NCBI RefSeq assembly: GCF_900343145.1
Contig: NZ_LT996886.1
Location: 2,604,001 to 2,668,000, forward strand
Origin: Tessaracoccus timonensis
GTDB taxonomy: Bacteria > Actinomycetota > Actinomycetes > Propionibacteriales > Propionibacteriaceae
Reading direction: 5' to 3'
DNA: 64,000 bases
The notes beneath the pieces are model-generated. The model was not told where the DNA came from, did not search any database, and was given only the letters and a program-made list of their open reading frames with translations. Shown in pieces: positions 26,938-36,358 of the stretch; positions within the stretch are counted from its first letter, which is position 1; every line of letters begins with the position of its first letter. Both the position numbers and the translations under genes were made by a program.

Positions 26938-28219
26938 CAGTCCCAACCGCAACCTCGCCATCGTCACAGCTGTCAGAGACCAAGGCGGCACACCCACCAA
27001 CGTCGCCAAGCGCGTTGGCATCTCACGCCAACGCGTCCACCAGATCCTCAACGCCTACGACGCAGGCGGCGCCGAGGCAATCGCACCGAAATCGCGTGCC
27101 CCTCACACCCACCCACACGCGCTACCGGACGCGTTACGCAACGAAATCATCGACATCCGCAAACAGCTCACCCGGCACGGACTTGACGCAGGACCCGAAA
27201 CCATCACCTACCACCTCGAACAGGCCGGCAAACGTGCCCCGTCAACTTCGACGATCCGTCGCATCCTCACCAACGAAGGCTTGATCACCCCGCAGCCGCA
27301 AAAGAAGCCAAAAAGCTCCTACATCCGCTTCGAGGCCGCAATACCCAACGAATGCTGGCAAGCCGACATCACCCACCTCTTCCTTGCCGACAACACACGC
27401 GTTGAAGTCCTCGACTTCCTCGATGACCACTCGCGATACCTGTTGTCAATCACCGCGGCCGCCGCATTCACAGGCCCCGCCGTCGCCGCCGAACTCACAC
27501 GTTTAATCCACACATACGGCCCACCAGCATCCACGCTGACGGACAACGGACTGGTGTTCACCGCACGCCTAGCCGGGCGCAAAGGTGGGAGAAACGCGTT
27601 CGAAAAAGTGCTCGTCGCACACAAAATCCAACAGAAAAACGGCCGGCCGGGCCACCCCCAAACCCAAGGAAAAATTGAGCGGTTCCACCAAACCCTCAAA
27701 AAATGGATCAAAGCCCGACCCCCAGCACAAACCATTGATGAGCTGCAACAACTCCTCAATGAGTTTCGCCAAAACTACAACTGCACCCGACCCCACCGCG
27801 CCCTGGGCAGACGCACCCCACAGCAGGCATACACCACCGGAGTCAAAGCCACGCCCAACGACAACCCCAAAAAAGAATGGCGAACCCGAAACGACACAGT
27901 CGACAAAAACGGCAAAGTCAGCGTGCGCTACGCCGGCAAACTTTTCCACCTCGGCATCGGACGCGCCTACAAACACAAGAAAATCCTCATGGTCATCACC
28001 GACAACCACATCACCACATCACTGGTTGAAACCGGAGAAGTTCTCACCGAGCACTACATCGACACCGCCCGCGACTACCAAAAGGCCTACTGGAAACACG
28101 GCGACCCACCACTTCACCCCAAATGAACAAAACCGGCACCCCAGAACAAAAACAACTGGGATGCCGATCCGTCCAGCATGTCGCGACTCATGCGTCAAGC
28201 ATGACGCGACTCATGACAA

Positions 28220-28588
28220 TGGTGGAGGCGGCGGGAATCGAACCCGCGTCCTTGAAAGGTGAGGCAAGTCTTCTCCGGGCGCAGCTGATGGTGGCGTTGT
28301 TCTTGGTCTTGGCACTCACATCAGCACGTCGCCAACAGACCCAGTATCAGTGAAGTCCCACCTAGTCCCTGACACGCAGGCTAGGCAGCAAGCCCTCTAA
28401 ATGAGGCCAGATTCCGAACCGAAGGCTCGTTCGGGCTGACCCTTCGATCGCTGATCAGGCAGCGAGAGCGAAGTCAGTGCTGTTCTTGTTGGCACTTATT
28501 AGTTTCCATACATCGTTTACGAGATGAGCATGGTTTCTCGGCCCGCTTCCCTTGCGACTACCGTCCCAAGTCGAAACCGATCGCCCCC
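28220..28588 (-). ncRNA. ssrA: Transfer-messenger RNA (tmRNA)
   Basis: 369 nt. It rescues ribosomes stalled on broken mRNA and tags the product for proteolysis, together with SmpB. The 5' end GGGGGCGATCGGTTTCGAC pairs with the 3' end CGCCTCC-ACCA in a seven-pair acceptor stem whose third pair is the G-U needed for alanine charging. A T-arm GGTTCGATTCC precedes it. The reading frame encodes the tag ANKNSTDFALAA then TGA. CCA is encoded. The gene is read towards the IS481 element, which begins directly after CCA, so no native terminator remains. smpB lies 30 bases upstream on the same strand. Confidence 0.95.
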
Positions 28589-28617
28589 TGTTGAGTTGTC
28601 TCTCTATGATACACGTC

Positions 28618-29097
28618 TCAGCCGCGGTAGCGATTTCGCTGGGCCATGGCCCGTCGGGCTTCCCTGTCGAGCTCCCGCTCCTTGATGGTTTGGCGCTTGT
28701 CCCAGTCTCTTTTACCAGTGGCGACGGCAATCTGCACCTTGGCGTATCCGTCCTTGAAGTACATCTGCAGGGGCACGAGCGTCGTGCCAGCCCCCTCGAG
28801 CTCGCGAGCGAGCTTCTTGATCTCTTTCGCGTTGAGCAGCAGCTTGCGTGTGCGTCGGGCTGAGTGGCTCCCCCGCCACGACTGGTGCTCGTACTCGGGG
28901 ATGTTGGCGTTGATCAGCCACGCCTCGCCATTCTCGATAGTGGCATACGCGTCGCCGATCGTGGCGCGCCCGTGACGCAGGGTCTTCACCTCCGTGCCCG
29001 TGAGCACCAGGCCAGCCTCGTAGGTGTCCCCGATGGCATAGTCGTGCCGCGCCTTCTTATTCTGGGCGATCATCTTCTGGCCGGTTTCTCTAGGCAT
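28618..29097 (-). CDS. smpB: SsrA-binding protein SmpB
   Basis: 159 residues. It binds the tRNA-like part of tmRNA and brings it to stalled ribosomes. Typical blocks: [30 protein letters not shown] near the start, [54 protein letters not shown] and a basic C-terminal tail. The frame is open to 29184, but the ATG at 29097 fits the family and lies six bases after the near-consensus box TATACT; a leaderless mRNA is likely. It is followed directly by ssrA, so the two partners are adjacent. Confidence 0.96.
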   Translation of the reverse strand: MPRETGQKMIAQNKKARHDYAIGDTYEAGLVLTGTEVKTLRHGRATIGDAYATIENGEAWLINANIPEYEHQSWRGSHSARRTRKLLLNAKEIKKLARELEGAGTTLVPLQMYFKDGYAKVQIAVATGKRDWDKRQTIKERELDREARRAMAQRNRYRG

Positions 29098-29103
29098 TAG
29101 GCC

Positions 29104-29109
29104 AGTATA
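29104..29109 (-). promoter_or_regulatory. -10 box, leaderless start of smpB
   Basis: TATACT on the minus strand, six bases before the smpB ATG; one base from the TATAAT consensus. Confidence 0.6.
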
Positions 29110-29135
29110 GATTCCCTCGTGAAGTGCCGCAGAAC

Positions 29136-30686
29136 TCAGCCGAACCAGCGGCTCATCGGGTTCTTCACCCGACCGTTCTCCCACACCATGAGGTGCAGGT
29201 GGCAGCCGGTGGAATACCCGGTGGTGCCGACGTAGCCGATGGTCTGCCCCTTCGACACACGCTGCCCAACACGGACGGTGTACCGCGACGCGTGGTTGTA
29301 CCCCGTCGTCACGTTCACGCCGCCGATCCTGCCATGATCGATCATGAGCCTGTTGCCGTAACCGCGGTTGTAGTAGCGCTCGGTGACGACACCGTCGTAG
29401 GCAGCTTTCATGGGCGTGCCGCAGGCCGCGCCGAAGTCGGTACCGTCGTGCAGCTTGTACACACCCGTCACCGGGTGCACACGCATACCAAACCGCGACG
29501 TGATACGTGCGGGCACGGGGTTCATGAACCCGCTGGAGCTGCTGCTCGACGACCGCTTCTGAGATGAACGGCTCGACTTGCGGGAGCTCGTTGCCTTCTT
29601 TGTCGAACCAGAGCTTGTCTTAGGCTTCGACGCCGACGCGCTCTTCTTCGACGCAGTGGCCTTCTCGGCAGCAGCGCGTTCCGCAGCCTGCTGCGCTGCC
29701 GCACGCTTGGCAGCGGCTTCGCGCTGACGCTTTGCTGCCTCCTCGCGGCGCTTGCGCTCCTCCTCCGCACGCTTACGGTCGCGCTCAGCGATCTGGCTAT
29801 CGAGATTCTCGGCCTCCGCGATACGCGCCTGAATACGCTGCTCGACGGCTGCCGCGTCGGCTTCCATATCCTGCTGAATTGACTCCTCGCGCTCCAGCGC
29901 CGACGCCGCTTCCGAAGCAGCCGCATCGCGCTCTGCGACGAGATCCTCCACCCGTGCAGTCAGACCAGCGGCCTCGTCCTTGGCTGCCCTGCTCTCCTGC
30001 AGCTGTTCTGCCGCCGCCTGGCGCGCCTGCGCAGCCTTGCGCTCTGCCTCGTCGGCACGGGCCTGGGCCTGGTCGAGCTGCACGCGCAGCCGCTCAGCCT
30101 CATCCAACTCGAGTGCAGACACGTCGAACAGGGTGTCCCCGAACTGGGCCTGGTGATTGAGCTGGCTAGCATCCGCTTCGGTGAGCAACAGCGCCAGGTT
30201 CACCAACGGGCCCTGCTTCTGCGTTACGAGGCTCACTTCCTGATCGATACGCGTATTCAACGCGTTGTAGGCAGCCTGCGCGGCCGCGACGTCGGCCTGA
30301 GCCTTCTCCAGCGCGATCTCCGCGGCTTCAAGCTCGTCCTGACGCTGCCGATCGAGTGCTTCCGACTCGGCCACCCGCTCTTCGGCAGCGGCCAGCGCTG
30401 CACGTGCCTCGGCCAGTTCAGACTCAGCCTGCTGCAACGCATTGATGGCGCGGGTGTTCACTTCGTTCGCGTCGGACACAGCCCCCCGCTGGGTAGCGAT
30501 CTGCCCGGAGAGATCAGCACGTCGACCCTCCAACTGGCTGATCTGGTGGCGAACACGATTGCGTTGGTCGTCGAGTTCATCAGCCGACGCGAGTGGCGCC
30601 ATAGAGACAAACATCGCCCCCGCCGCCATGACGGCGAGGCTTGTTTTTACGATCATGCGGACGGGCTTGGGGGGAAGGACCCGCAT
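29136..30686 (-). CDS. Exported coiled-coil M23 peptidase (EnvC/RipC-like partner of FtsEX)
   Basis: 516 residues. A signal peptide ([25 protein letters not shown]) is followed by about 300 residues of heptad coiled coil and a Ser/Lys-rich linker. The C-terminal LytM/M23 domain has [11 protein letters not shown], the metal-binding HDGTDFGA and GCHLHLMVW. The H..D and HLH ligands are present, so it may be active, unlike EnvC. It lies 14 bases after ftsX with AAGGAG before its ATG. By analogy with EnvC in Gram-negatives and RipC in mycobacteria, FtsEX probably works on its coiled coil to allow septal peptidoglycan cleavage. Confidence 0.85.
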   Translation of the reverse strand: MRVLPPKPVRMIVKTSLAVMAAGAMFVSMAPLASADELDDQRNRVRHQISQLEGRRADLSGQIATQRGAVSDANEVNTRAINALQQAESELAEARAALAAAEERVAESEALDRQRQDELEAAEIALEKAQADVAAAQAAYNALNTRIDQEVSLVTQKQGPLVNLALLLTEADASQLNHQAQFGDTLFDVSALELDEAERLRVQLDQAQARADEAERKAAQARQAAAEQLQESRAAKDEAAGLTARVEDLVAERDAAASEAASALEREESIQQDMEADAAAVEQRIQARIAEAENLDSQIAERDRKRAEEERKRREEAAKRQREAAAKRAAAQQAAERAAAEKATASKKSASASKPKTSSGSTKKATSSRKSSRSSQKRSSSSSSSGFMNPVPARITSRFGMRVHPVTGVYKLHDGTDFGAACGTPMKAAYDGVVTERYYNRGYGNRLMIDHGRIGGVNVTTGYNHASRYTVRVGQRVSKGQTIGYVGTTGYSTGCHLHLMVWENGRVKNPMSRWFG

Positions 30687-30700
30687 GAGGTCTCCTTTCG

Positions 30701-31603
30701 TCAGACCTGCACGTATTTACGTGTAGCGAAGAGCGTAGGAATGATGGCGAGTGCGATACCCACCACAGCAATGATCAGGATTGCACTCAACAGATCGGGC
30801 CACCCAATCCAAGGTAAAGCTGTGATTAAGGTTTGCGCGTTCTGCACGACGATGAAGTAGTAGCCCACCGCCAGCGTGGCCGACGCAATGAGGATGCCGA
30901 TCAACCCCGCAATCAGCGACTCCAGGAGGAACGGGAGCACGATGTAGAGGTTAGAGGCACCCACCAGGCGCATGATCCCAATCTCTCGCCTCCGAGTGAA
31001 TGCCGCAATACGGATGGTGTTACTAATCTGCAGCGCCGCGGCAACCAGCAAGAAGATCGACATGACGATCGTCGCCCACTGCACCGCAGACAGGGCCTTG
31101 AACATCGGGTCGAGCACGTTGCGCAAGTCTTGCACCTGCTGCACGCCTTGCAGCCCCTTCGCCTCGCTCACTACGCCCTGGTAATTCTCGGGATTCTTCA
31201 GCTTCACACGGAAGGAATCCTGCATCTGATCCGCGGTGCGCGACGGAAGGATCGGCGAGTTCGCATAGACACGCTTGAACTCCTTAAATGCGTCTTCCTT
31301 CGACTCGTAGAACACCTGCGAGACCTCGGGGTTCGCCTTTAGCGTCTCCTCAATGGTCTGCCGTTGGGCGTCCGTTGTGCCCACCCCAGGTTCACAATTG
31401 CCGCCCGAGGAAGCCTCGATGCACAAGAACACGGAAATCTCGATCTTGTCGTACCAACGCCCCTTCACCAGGCTCACCTCCGACGAAGTGAGCAGGCCCG
31501 CACCAAACAGCGTCAGCGAGACGCCCACGGTGACGATGACTGCGATGGTCATGGCCAGGTTGCGACGCAGACCCGACCAAGTTTCGCGAAGCGTATGCCT
31601 CAT
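30701..31603 (-). CDS. ftsX: Cell division ABC transporter permease FtsX
   Basis: 300 residues. It starts LRETWSGLRRNLAMTIAVIVTVGVSL with the first membrane helix, then a large extracytoplasmic loop of about 120 residues (VSQVFYESKEDAFKEFKRVY..) that contacts the peptidoglycan hydrolase. Three further helices follow near 175-300 (VMSIFLLVAAALQISNTIRIA, ESLIAGLIGILIASATLA, LSAILIIAVVGIALAIIPT). The motif RRREIGIMRLVGAS between helices is the MacB/FtsX cytoplasmic coupling segment. It starts 11 bases after ftsE with AGGAG upstream. Confidence 0.95.
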   Translation of the reverse strand: MRHTLRETWSGLRRNLAMTIAVIVTVGVSLTLFGAGLLTSSEVSLVKGRWYDKIEISVFLCIEASSGGNCEPGVGTTDAQRQTIEETLKANPEVSQVFYESKEDAFKEFKRVYANSPILPSRTADQMQDSFRVKLKNPENYQGVVSEAKGLQGVQQVQDLRNVLDPMFKALSAVQWATIVMSIFLLVAAALQISNTIRIAAFTRRREIGIMRLVGASNLYIVLPFLLESLIAGLIGILIASATLAVGYYFIVVQNAQTLITALPWIGWPDLLSAILIIAVVGIALAIIPTLFATRKYVQV

Positions 31604-31614
31604 GTGTGGTTCTC

Positions 31615-32301
31615 CTAAGCCTGGCCGTAAATACCCTTGGACTGATCGCGTACTAGCTCTCCGCTCTTGAGCTCCAGCACGCGTCGTCGCATTTGGTCGA
31701 CGATGGATGCGTCGTGGGTGGCCATGATGACCGTGGTTTCCGTGCGGTTAATGCGATCGAGCAACTTCATGATGCCGACGCTCGTCTCCGGGTCAAGGTT
31801 GCCGGTGGGCTCGTCGGCGATGAGAATCTTCGGGCGGTTCACGAAGGCTCGCGCGATGGCGACGCGCTGCTGCTCACCGCCGGAGAGCTCCTCCCCAAGC
31901 CTGTCGCCCTTGCCCTCGAGTCCGACGAGTTCCAGCGTCTCGGGCACGATCCGGCGAATGTGCTTGCCAGATTTGCCGATCACCTGCAGCGCGAACGCAA
32001 CGTTCTCGTAGACCGTCTTCCCAGGCAGCAGACGGAAGTCTTGAAACACCATCCCCATCTGGCGACGCAGCTGTGGCACCTGCCACTGGTTCATCGTCGA
32101 GAGGTTCTTGCCTGCGACGTAGAGGTTGCCCTTCGACGGCTTGTGCTCGCGAAGGATCAGACGAAGGAAGGTGGATTTTCCTGAGCCGGACTGGCCGACC
32201 AGGAACACGAACTCGCCTTTTTCGATCTCCAGGTTGATGTTCCTGAGTGCAGCAGTTTCCTGCCCAGGATAAAACTTGGTGACGTCCTCAAATTTGATCA
32301 C
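31615..32301 (-). CDS. ftsE: Cell division ATP-binding protein FtsE
   Basis: 228 residues. A complete ABC ATPase: Walker [10 protein letters not shown] near residue 37, signature [14 protein letters not shown], Walker [13 protein letters not shown] and switch His in [38 protein letters not shown] is the usual FtsE beginning. Together with FtsX it transmits the state of the divisome to periplasmic hydrolases. The start codon is GTG with GGAG upstream. Confidence 0.96.
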   Translation of the reverse strand: MIKFEDVTKFYPGQETAALRNINLEIEKGEFVFLVGQSGSGKSTFLRLILREHKPSKGNLYVAGKNLSTMNQWQVPQLRRQMGMVFQDFRLLPGKTVYENVAFALQVIGKSGKHIRRIVPETLELVGLEGKGDRLGEELSGGEQQRVAIARAFVNRPKILIADEPTGNLDPETSVGIMKLLDRINRTETTVIMATHDASIVDQMRRRVLELKSGELVRDQSKGIYGQA

Positions 32302-32398
32302 GCAACAAACTCCGACCGCGTAGGGGAAGCTGAGAAAATCTCAGTGGGTCGAGTTGAGTCTAAGTGCCGAGCAAAATCGTCGCGACTGTGACACGCCG

Positions 32399-33511
32399 TC
32401 ACTCGTCGGTTTCGGTGCGCTTGCGCCAGCGGATACCCGCGTCGATGAAATCGTCGATTTCACCATCGAACACAGCAGCCGGGTTGCCCTCTTCATGCTC
32501 GGTGCGGAGGTCTTTCACCATCTGGTAGGGATGCATGACGTAGGAACGCATCTGTGCACCCCACGAATTGCCGCCGTCGCCCTTCAGCGCGTTCATCTCG
32601 GCCTCGCGCTCCTGGCGCGCACGCTCCAGCAGGCGCGCTTGCAGCACTCGCAATGCAGCCGCCCGGTTCTGAATCTGCGATTTCTCGTTCTGACAGCTCA
32701 CGACGATGCCGGTGGGAATGTGCGTGATGCGCACCGCCGAGTCAGTGGTGTTGACCGACTGGCCACCCGGCCCCGACGAGCGGAACACGTCGATACGAAT
32801 GTCTTGTTCGGGAATGTCGATGTGGTCGGTGTCTTCCGTGACAGGAAGTACCTCGACGCCAGCGAACGACGTCTGACGTCGCCCCTGGTTGTCGAACGGC
32901 GAGATGCGCACGAGTCGGTGCGTGCCTTGCTCGACCGACAGCGTGCCGTAGGCGAACGGCGCCTTGACAGCGAACGTCGCCGACTTCAGGCCGGCCTCTT
33001 CCGCATACGACGTGTCGTACACCTCGACGGTGTATCCGTGGCGATCTGCCCAGCGCGTGTACATGCGCATCAACATCTCCGCGAAGTCAGCGGCATCGAC
33101 ACCGCCCGCCTCGGAACGGATGGTGACCAGCGCGTCGCGGGGGTCGTACTCACCAGAGAGCAGCGTGCGTACCTCGAGCGCCTCGATTTCCTTGCTGAGG
33201 CGCCGCAACTCGGCGTCGACTTCGTGCTCGGTGTCCTCGTCGGCTTCCTCTTCGGCAAGCTCGAGCATAACGGTGGCATCTTCTAACCGGCTACGCAGGC
33301 CTTCGAGGCGCTCCAGCTCGGAGTTCTTCTGCGACAGCGCCGACGTGACACGCTGCGCGTTGTCCTGGTCGTCCCACAGGTCAGGGGCTGCTGCCTGCTC
33401 TTGGAGCGTCGCGATCTCGTCCTTCAACTTCGGAATATCGGCGACCGTCTCGATCGACTGCAGCGAGTGATCGAGCTCCTGAATACGCATTTCGAGATCT
33501 TGGTGAGCCAC
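32399..33511 (-). CDS. prfB: Peptide chain release factor 2
   Basis: 370 residues; it ends translation at UGA and UAA. The stop-codon-reading tripeptide SPF is in [12 protein letters not shown], the catalytic GGQ loop is in [18 protein letters not shown], and [17 protein letters not shown] is the usual N-terminal helix. The frame runs uninterrupted from the start, so the autoregulatory +1 frameshift known from E. coli is absent, as in other Actinobacteria. The frame is open far upstream, but the GTG at 33511, eight bases after TAGAAT, gives the expected length. Confidence 0.95.
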   Translation of the reverse strand: MAHQDLEMRIQELDHSLQSIETVADIPKLKDEIATLQEQAAAPDLWDDQDNAQRVTSALSQKNSELERLEGLRSRLEDATVMLELAEEEADEDTEHEVDAELRRLSKEIEALEVRTLLSGEYDPRDALVTIRSEAGGVDAADFAEMLMRMYTRWADRHGYTVEVYDTSYAEEAGLKSATFAVKAPFAYGTLSVEQGTHRLVRISPFDNQGRRQTSFAGVEVLPVTEDTDHIDIPEQDIRIDVFRSSGPGGQSVNTTDSAVRITHIPTGIVVSCQNEKSQIQNRAAALRVLQARLLERARQEREAEMNALKGDGGNSWGAQMRSYVMHPYQMVKDLRTEHEEGNPAAVFDGEIDDFIDAGIRWRKRTETDE

Positions 33512-33519
33512 AATCGATG

Positions 33520-33525
33520 ATTCTA
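33520..33525 (-). promoter_or_regulatory. -10 box of prfB
   Basis: TAGAAT on the minus strand, eight bases before the GTG start codon, with no ribosome-binding sequence between. Confidence 0.5.
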
Positions 33526-33580
33526 GCCGCGCTTCCGAAGACTCGCAGTCAGCTTGGCCGTGGAGGGGCGTCCGCTCGTC

Positions 33581-33586
33581 TAGCCT
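33581..33586 (+). promoter_or_regulatory. -10 box of hisN
   Basis: TAGCCT followed by seven bases and the ATG at 33594. It is divergent from the prfB promoter 56 bases away. Confidence 0.5.
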
Positions 33587-33593
33587 GGAGTGC

Positions 33594-34379
33594 ATGGTTG
33601 GACAATTCAATGACGACCTCAGGCTCGCGCACATGATGGCTGACAACGCCGACTCCATTACGATGAGCCGGTTCAAGGCCACGGATCTGAAGTTTCGTAA
33701 CAAACCCGACGACACGCCCGTGACGGACGCGGATACCGCCGTCGAGGAGTCCATCCGCATCACGCTGTCTCGCAGCCGCCCGCGCGACGGCATCGTCGGT
33801 GAAGAACTGGGCTCGACGGGTGAACGCGATCGCCGTTGGATCGTCGACCCCATCGATGGCACCAAGAATTTCCTCCGCGGCGTCCCCGTGTGGGCCACGC
33901 TGATCGCGCTCGAGCACGCCGGCGAGATCGTCGCTGGAGTCGTCTCCGCTCCCGCACTCGGGCGGCGGTGGTGGGCGTCGCTCGACGGCGGCGCGTACAC
34001 CGGTCGCAATATTCTCAACGCGACGCAGCTCCACGTGTCCCACGTCGAAGACGTCACCGACGCGTCGCTGTCGTACTCATCCCTCAACGGCTGGGTCGAA
34101 TCGCACTGCGGGCAGGGCTTCGTCAACCTCATGCGCGACGCCTGGCGCACCCGCGCCTACGGCGACTTCTGGAGCTACATGCTGGTGGCCGAGGGTGCCG
34201 TCGACATCGCGAGCGAGCCGGAGCTCGAACTGCACGACATGGCGGCACTCGACATCATCGTTCGCGAAGCTGGCGGCAGGTTCACCAATCTCGACGGCGC
34301 GGACGGCGTCGCAGGGCCCGGAGCGCTGGCGACGAACGGGCGCCTGCATGACACCGTGTTGGGCTACCTCAACAACTGA
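33594..34379 (+). CDS. hisN: Histidinol-phosphatase, inositol-monophosphatase type
   Basis: 261 residues. IMPase fold: GEELG carries the first metal-binding Glu pair and [20 protein letters not shown] the second metal site and loop. [22 protein letters not shown] is the third, and [21 protein letters not shown] completes the site. The pattern closely follows mycobacterial HisN, which removes phosphate from histidinol phosphate in histidine synthesis. An inositol monophosphatase role remains possible because the folds are shared. It is convergent with the serA-like gene, six bases apart. Confidence 0.85.
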   Translation: MVGQFNDDLRLAHMMADNADSITMSRFKATDLKFRNKPDDTPVTDADTAVEESIRITLSRSRPRDGIVGEELGSTGERDRRWIVDPIDGTKNFLRGVPVWATLIALEHAGEIVAGVVSAPALGRRWWASLDGGAYTGRNILNATQLHVSHVEDVTDASLSYSSLNGWVESHCGQGFVNLMRDAWRTRAYGDFWSYMLVAEGAVDIASEPELELHDMAALDIIVREAGGRFTNLDGADGVAGPGALATNGRLHDTVLGYLNN

Positions 34380-34385
34380 CGCGTT

Positions 34386-35579
34386 TTACGGCAGGACGCG
34401 TACTTTGATGGTGCCGTCGATGCTCGCGAGCTGCTCGATCATGCCCTCCTCCGGCGCGCCTTCCACATCAGTGACCGCGTAGCCGATGTCGTCCTTCGTC
34501 GCGAGCGACTGCGCACCGATGTTCAAGTCGCTATTCGCAAGAATGCGGTTGAACGCCGCCATCACGCCCGGCACATTGTGGTGCAGGTGAAGGATGCGAC
34601 GGTATTTCAGCGGCGTGGTAGCGACCTCGGGCATGTTGACCGACATCGACGTAGAGCCTTCAAACTCGTAGTCAGCGAATTTTCCGGCCACGTAGCGCCC
34701 AATGTTCTCCTGGGCTTCCAGCGTCGATCCGCCCACGTGTGGCGTGAGGATGACGTTGGGCATTCCCCGCAACACGGACTCGAACTCGGTGCTGCGCTTC
34801 TTCGGTTCCTGCGGGAACACATCGATCGCGGCCCCAGACACGTGTCCGGAGGCAAGGGCCGCGTGGAGCGCTTCGTGGTCGACGACATGGCCGCGGCACA
34901 GGTTCAAGAACATGGCGCGGGGCTTCATCTTCGCGAATTCGTCGGCGCCGAAGAACATGGTGTTTTCCGCACGACCATCGACGTGCAGCGTCACGGTGTC
35001 GGATTCGGCGAGGAGTTCGTCGAGCGTCTCGCAGCGTCGGGCGTTGCCAAGTGGCAACTTATCGGCGATGTCGTAGTACAGCACGCGCATGCCGAACGAC
35101 TCGGCCAGCACGGAGAGCTGGGCGCCGATGTTGCCGTATCCGACGATGCCGAGCGTGCGTCCACGGATTTCGTGAGAGCCGATCGCGGATTTCTCCCACA
35201 CGCCGGCGTGCATGTTCTGGTTCTTCTCCGCGAGGCGGCGGGCCAGCATGACGATCTCGCCAATCACGAGCTCCACGACGGAGCGCGTGTTCGAGTAGGG
35301 AGCGTTGAATACCGGGAGGCCCGCTCGGGATGCGGCCGTGAGATCAATCTGGTTCGTGCCGATGCAAAACGCGCCGATGGCGCGCAGGTCAGGCGCGTTG
35401 GCGATGACCTCGTCGGTGATGGTGGTGGTGGAGCGAATACCGAGATAGTGCACGCCGTTCAGCGCCTCGACGAGTTCGTCTGGGCTGAGCGCCTTCGGAC
35501 GCGTGTCGACTTCGAAACCTCGTTCAGTCAAGAGGCGGTGGGCTTCGTCGTGGATGTTCTCGAGTAGTAGCGCTTTCAC
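34386..35579 (-). CDS. serA: D-3-phosphoglycerate dehydrogenase (SerA-like, with ACT domain)
   Basis: 397 residues; it catalyses the first step of serine synthesis, 3-phosphoglycerate to phosphohydroxypyruvate with NAD. The nucleotide-binding motif is GIVGYGNIGAQLS and the catalytic His is in LTPHVGGSTLEAQ. Arg and Glu sit in the usual 2-hydroxyacid dehydrogenase blocks. The C-terminal 75 residues form an ACT domain (HHNVPGVMAAFNRILANSDLNIGAQ) for serine feedback. Length and the FCIGTNQIDL block resemble the E. coli-type enzyme rather than the longer mycobacterial one. The start GTG is placed eight bases after TAGCAT. Confidence 0.92.
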   Translation of the reverse strand: MKALLLENIHDEAHRLLTERGFEVDTRPKALSPDELVEALNGVHYLGIRSTTTITDEVIANAPDLRAIGAFCIGTNQIDLTAASRAGLPVFNAPYSNTRSVVELVIGEIVMLARRLAEKNQNMHAGVWEKSAIGSHEIRGRTLGIVGYGNIGAQLSVLAESFGMRVLYYDIADKLPLGNARRCETLDELLAESDTVTLHVDGRAENTMFFGADEFAKMKPRAMFLNLCRGHVVDHEALHAALASGHVSGAAIDVFPQEPKKRSTEFESVLRGMPNVILTPHVGGSTLEAQENIGRYVAGKFADYEFEGSTSMSVNMPEVATTPLKYRRILHLHHNVPGVMAAFNRILANSDLNIGAQSLATKDDIGYAVTDVEGAPEEGMIEQLASIDGTIKVRVLP

Positions 35580-35587
35580 AACTGTGC

Positions 35588-35593
35588 ATGCTA
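35588..35593 (-). promoter_or_regulatory. -10 box of the serA-like gene
   Basis: TAGCAT on the minus strand, eight bases before the GTG start. No ribosome-binding sequence intervenes. Confidence 0.45.
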
Positions 35594-35626
35594 GCTCAGT
35601 GCAGCAATGCGCCCCGCGCCCCCGTC

Positions 35627-36358
35627 TCAGAGGCTGAGGGATGAGCGGAGCAATTCGCGCGTGTATGGGTGCTCCGGGTGATGGAACATTGCCTCGACGG
35701 GCCCCTCCTCGACGATGCGTCCCTCGGTAACGACAACCACACGCGTGCACAGCTTCTCGACGGTGGGTAGATCATGACTGATGATCACCATCGCCAAGTT
35801 CCTCGCCCGAGCCTCGTCGTGCAACACCTGCAGCACCTGGGCGCGCACAAGCACATCCAGCGCAGATACCGGCTCATCCGCGACGAGCAACTCCGGGTCC
35901 CCGATGAGCGCCCGGGCAATAGCGACGCGCTGCCGCTGACCACCGGAGAGCTGGTGGGGAAACCGTCGCGCCAACGCCGGGTCGAGGCCCACCGATTCCA
36001 TCAACGGAGCCAGTTCCTCTTGTTTGGCGCGTCGATGGAGCGGCTCGGCGATTATGGCTCCGACACGCATGCGGGAGTTCAGCGACGCGTTCGGGTCTTG
36101 ATACACCAGCGACGCCGAGCGGCGAAGCTCATCCAAGCCCTCGCTGAGCGGACGGCCCCGAAAACGCACCTCCCCTCGGGAGGGTTGCACCAAGCCGAGC
36201 AGCATCCGAGCAATCGTGGTCTTCCCCGATCCGGACCTCCCGACGATGCCTACCCGCTCCCCTGCGTCGATGGCGAGGTTCACGTCCTGCACCGCGATGA
36301 AGGGGGTGCCCCGTCGGCGATAGGTGACCTCCCCATCGACGATCTCAACCAGCGTCAT
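35627..36358 (-). CDS. Oligopeptide/dipeptide ABC importer ATPase (DppF/OppF type)
   Basis: 243 residues. Walker A GRSGSGKTT, signature [14 protein letters not shown], Walker B LLVADEPVSALD and switch His VIISHDLPTV. The C-terminus PEHPYTRELLRSSLSL is the oligopeptide-ABC tail. It is the last gene of the five-gene importer operon. The ATG at 36358 overlaps the stop of the upstream ATPase by ATGA and has GGGGAG before it. Confidence 0.93.
   Translation of the reverse strand: MTLVEIVDGEVTYRRRGTPFIAVQDVNLAIDAGERVGIVGRSGSGKTTIARMLLGLVQPSRGEVRFRGRPLSEGLDELRRSASLVYQDPNASLNSRMRVGAIIAEPLHRRAKQEELAPLMESVGLDPALARRFPHQLSGGQRQRVAIARALIGDPELLVADEPVSALDVLVRAQVLQVLHDEARARNLAMVIISHDLPTVEKLCTRVVVVTEGRIVEEGPVEAMFHHPEHPYTRELLRSSLSL

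Larger units (their letters stand above)
25485..28126 (+). pseudogene. IS481-family transposase, split by IS256
   Basis: Removing the IS256 element and one copy of its 8-bp duplication restores an open frame of 397 residues from the ATG at 25485 (MNSPNRNLAIVTAVRD..) to 28126. The restored protein has an N-terminal helix-turn-helix (GGTPTNVAKRVGISRQRVHQILNAY) and an rve-type DDE domain: CWQADITHLFLAD (first Asp), STLTDNGLVFTA (second Asp) and GHPQTQGKIERFHQTLK (Glu). A Mu-transposase-like C-terminal part follows. The insertion falls after the tenth base of the gene, so the original start signals are now 1.4 kb away. A downstream frame remains open and might be read from inside IS256. Confidence 0.88.
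25393..28219 (+). mobile_element. IS481-family element, interrupted by IS256
   Basis: The left end contains TGACAGGTCAGTCGCGTCAT and the right end, read inward, TGTCATGAGTCGCGTCAT; they share AGTCGCGTCAT followed by TTGAC. Each end has a second copy of the motif further in (left near 25463-25482, right near 28178-28199), probably paired transposase-binding sites. The element ends one base before the CCA end of ssrA. Its transposase gene is split by the IS256 insertion. Confidence 0.7.

Noticed and set aside
28455-28730. Minus-strand frame ending in the tag peptide ANKNSTDFALAA
   Set aside because: It is tmRNA read through as a protein; only the short tag frame is translated, in trans-translation.
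32399-33511. Programmed frameshift in prfB
   Set aside because: The frame is continuous through the N-terminal region with no internal TGA, so no recoding is needed.
33512-34150. Large N-terminal extension of prfB
   Set aside because: The extension is antisense to hisN and low in protein character; RF2 length and the TAGAAT box support the GTG at 33511.
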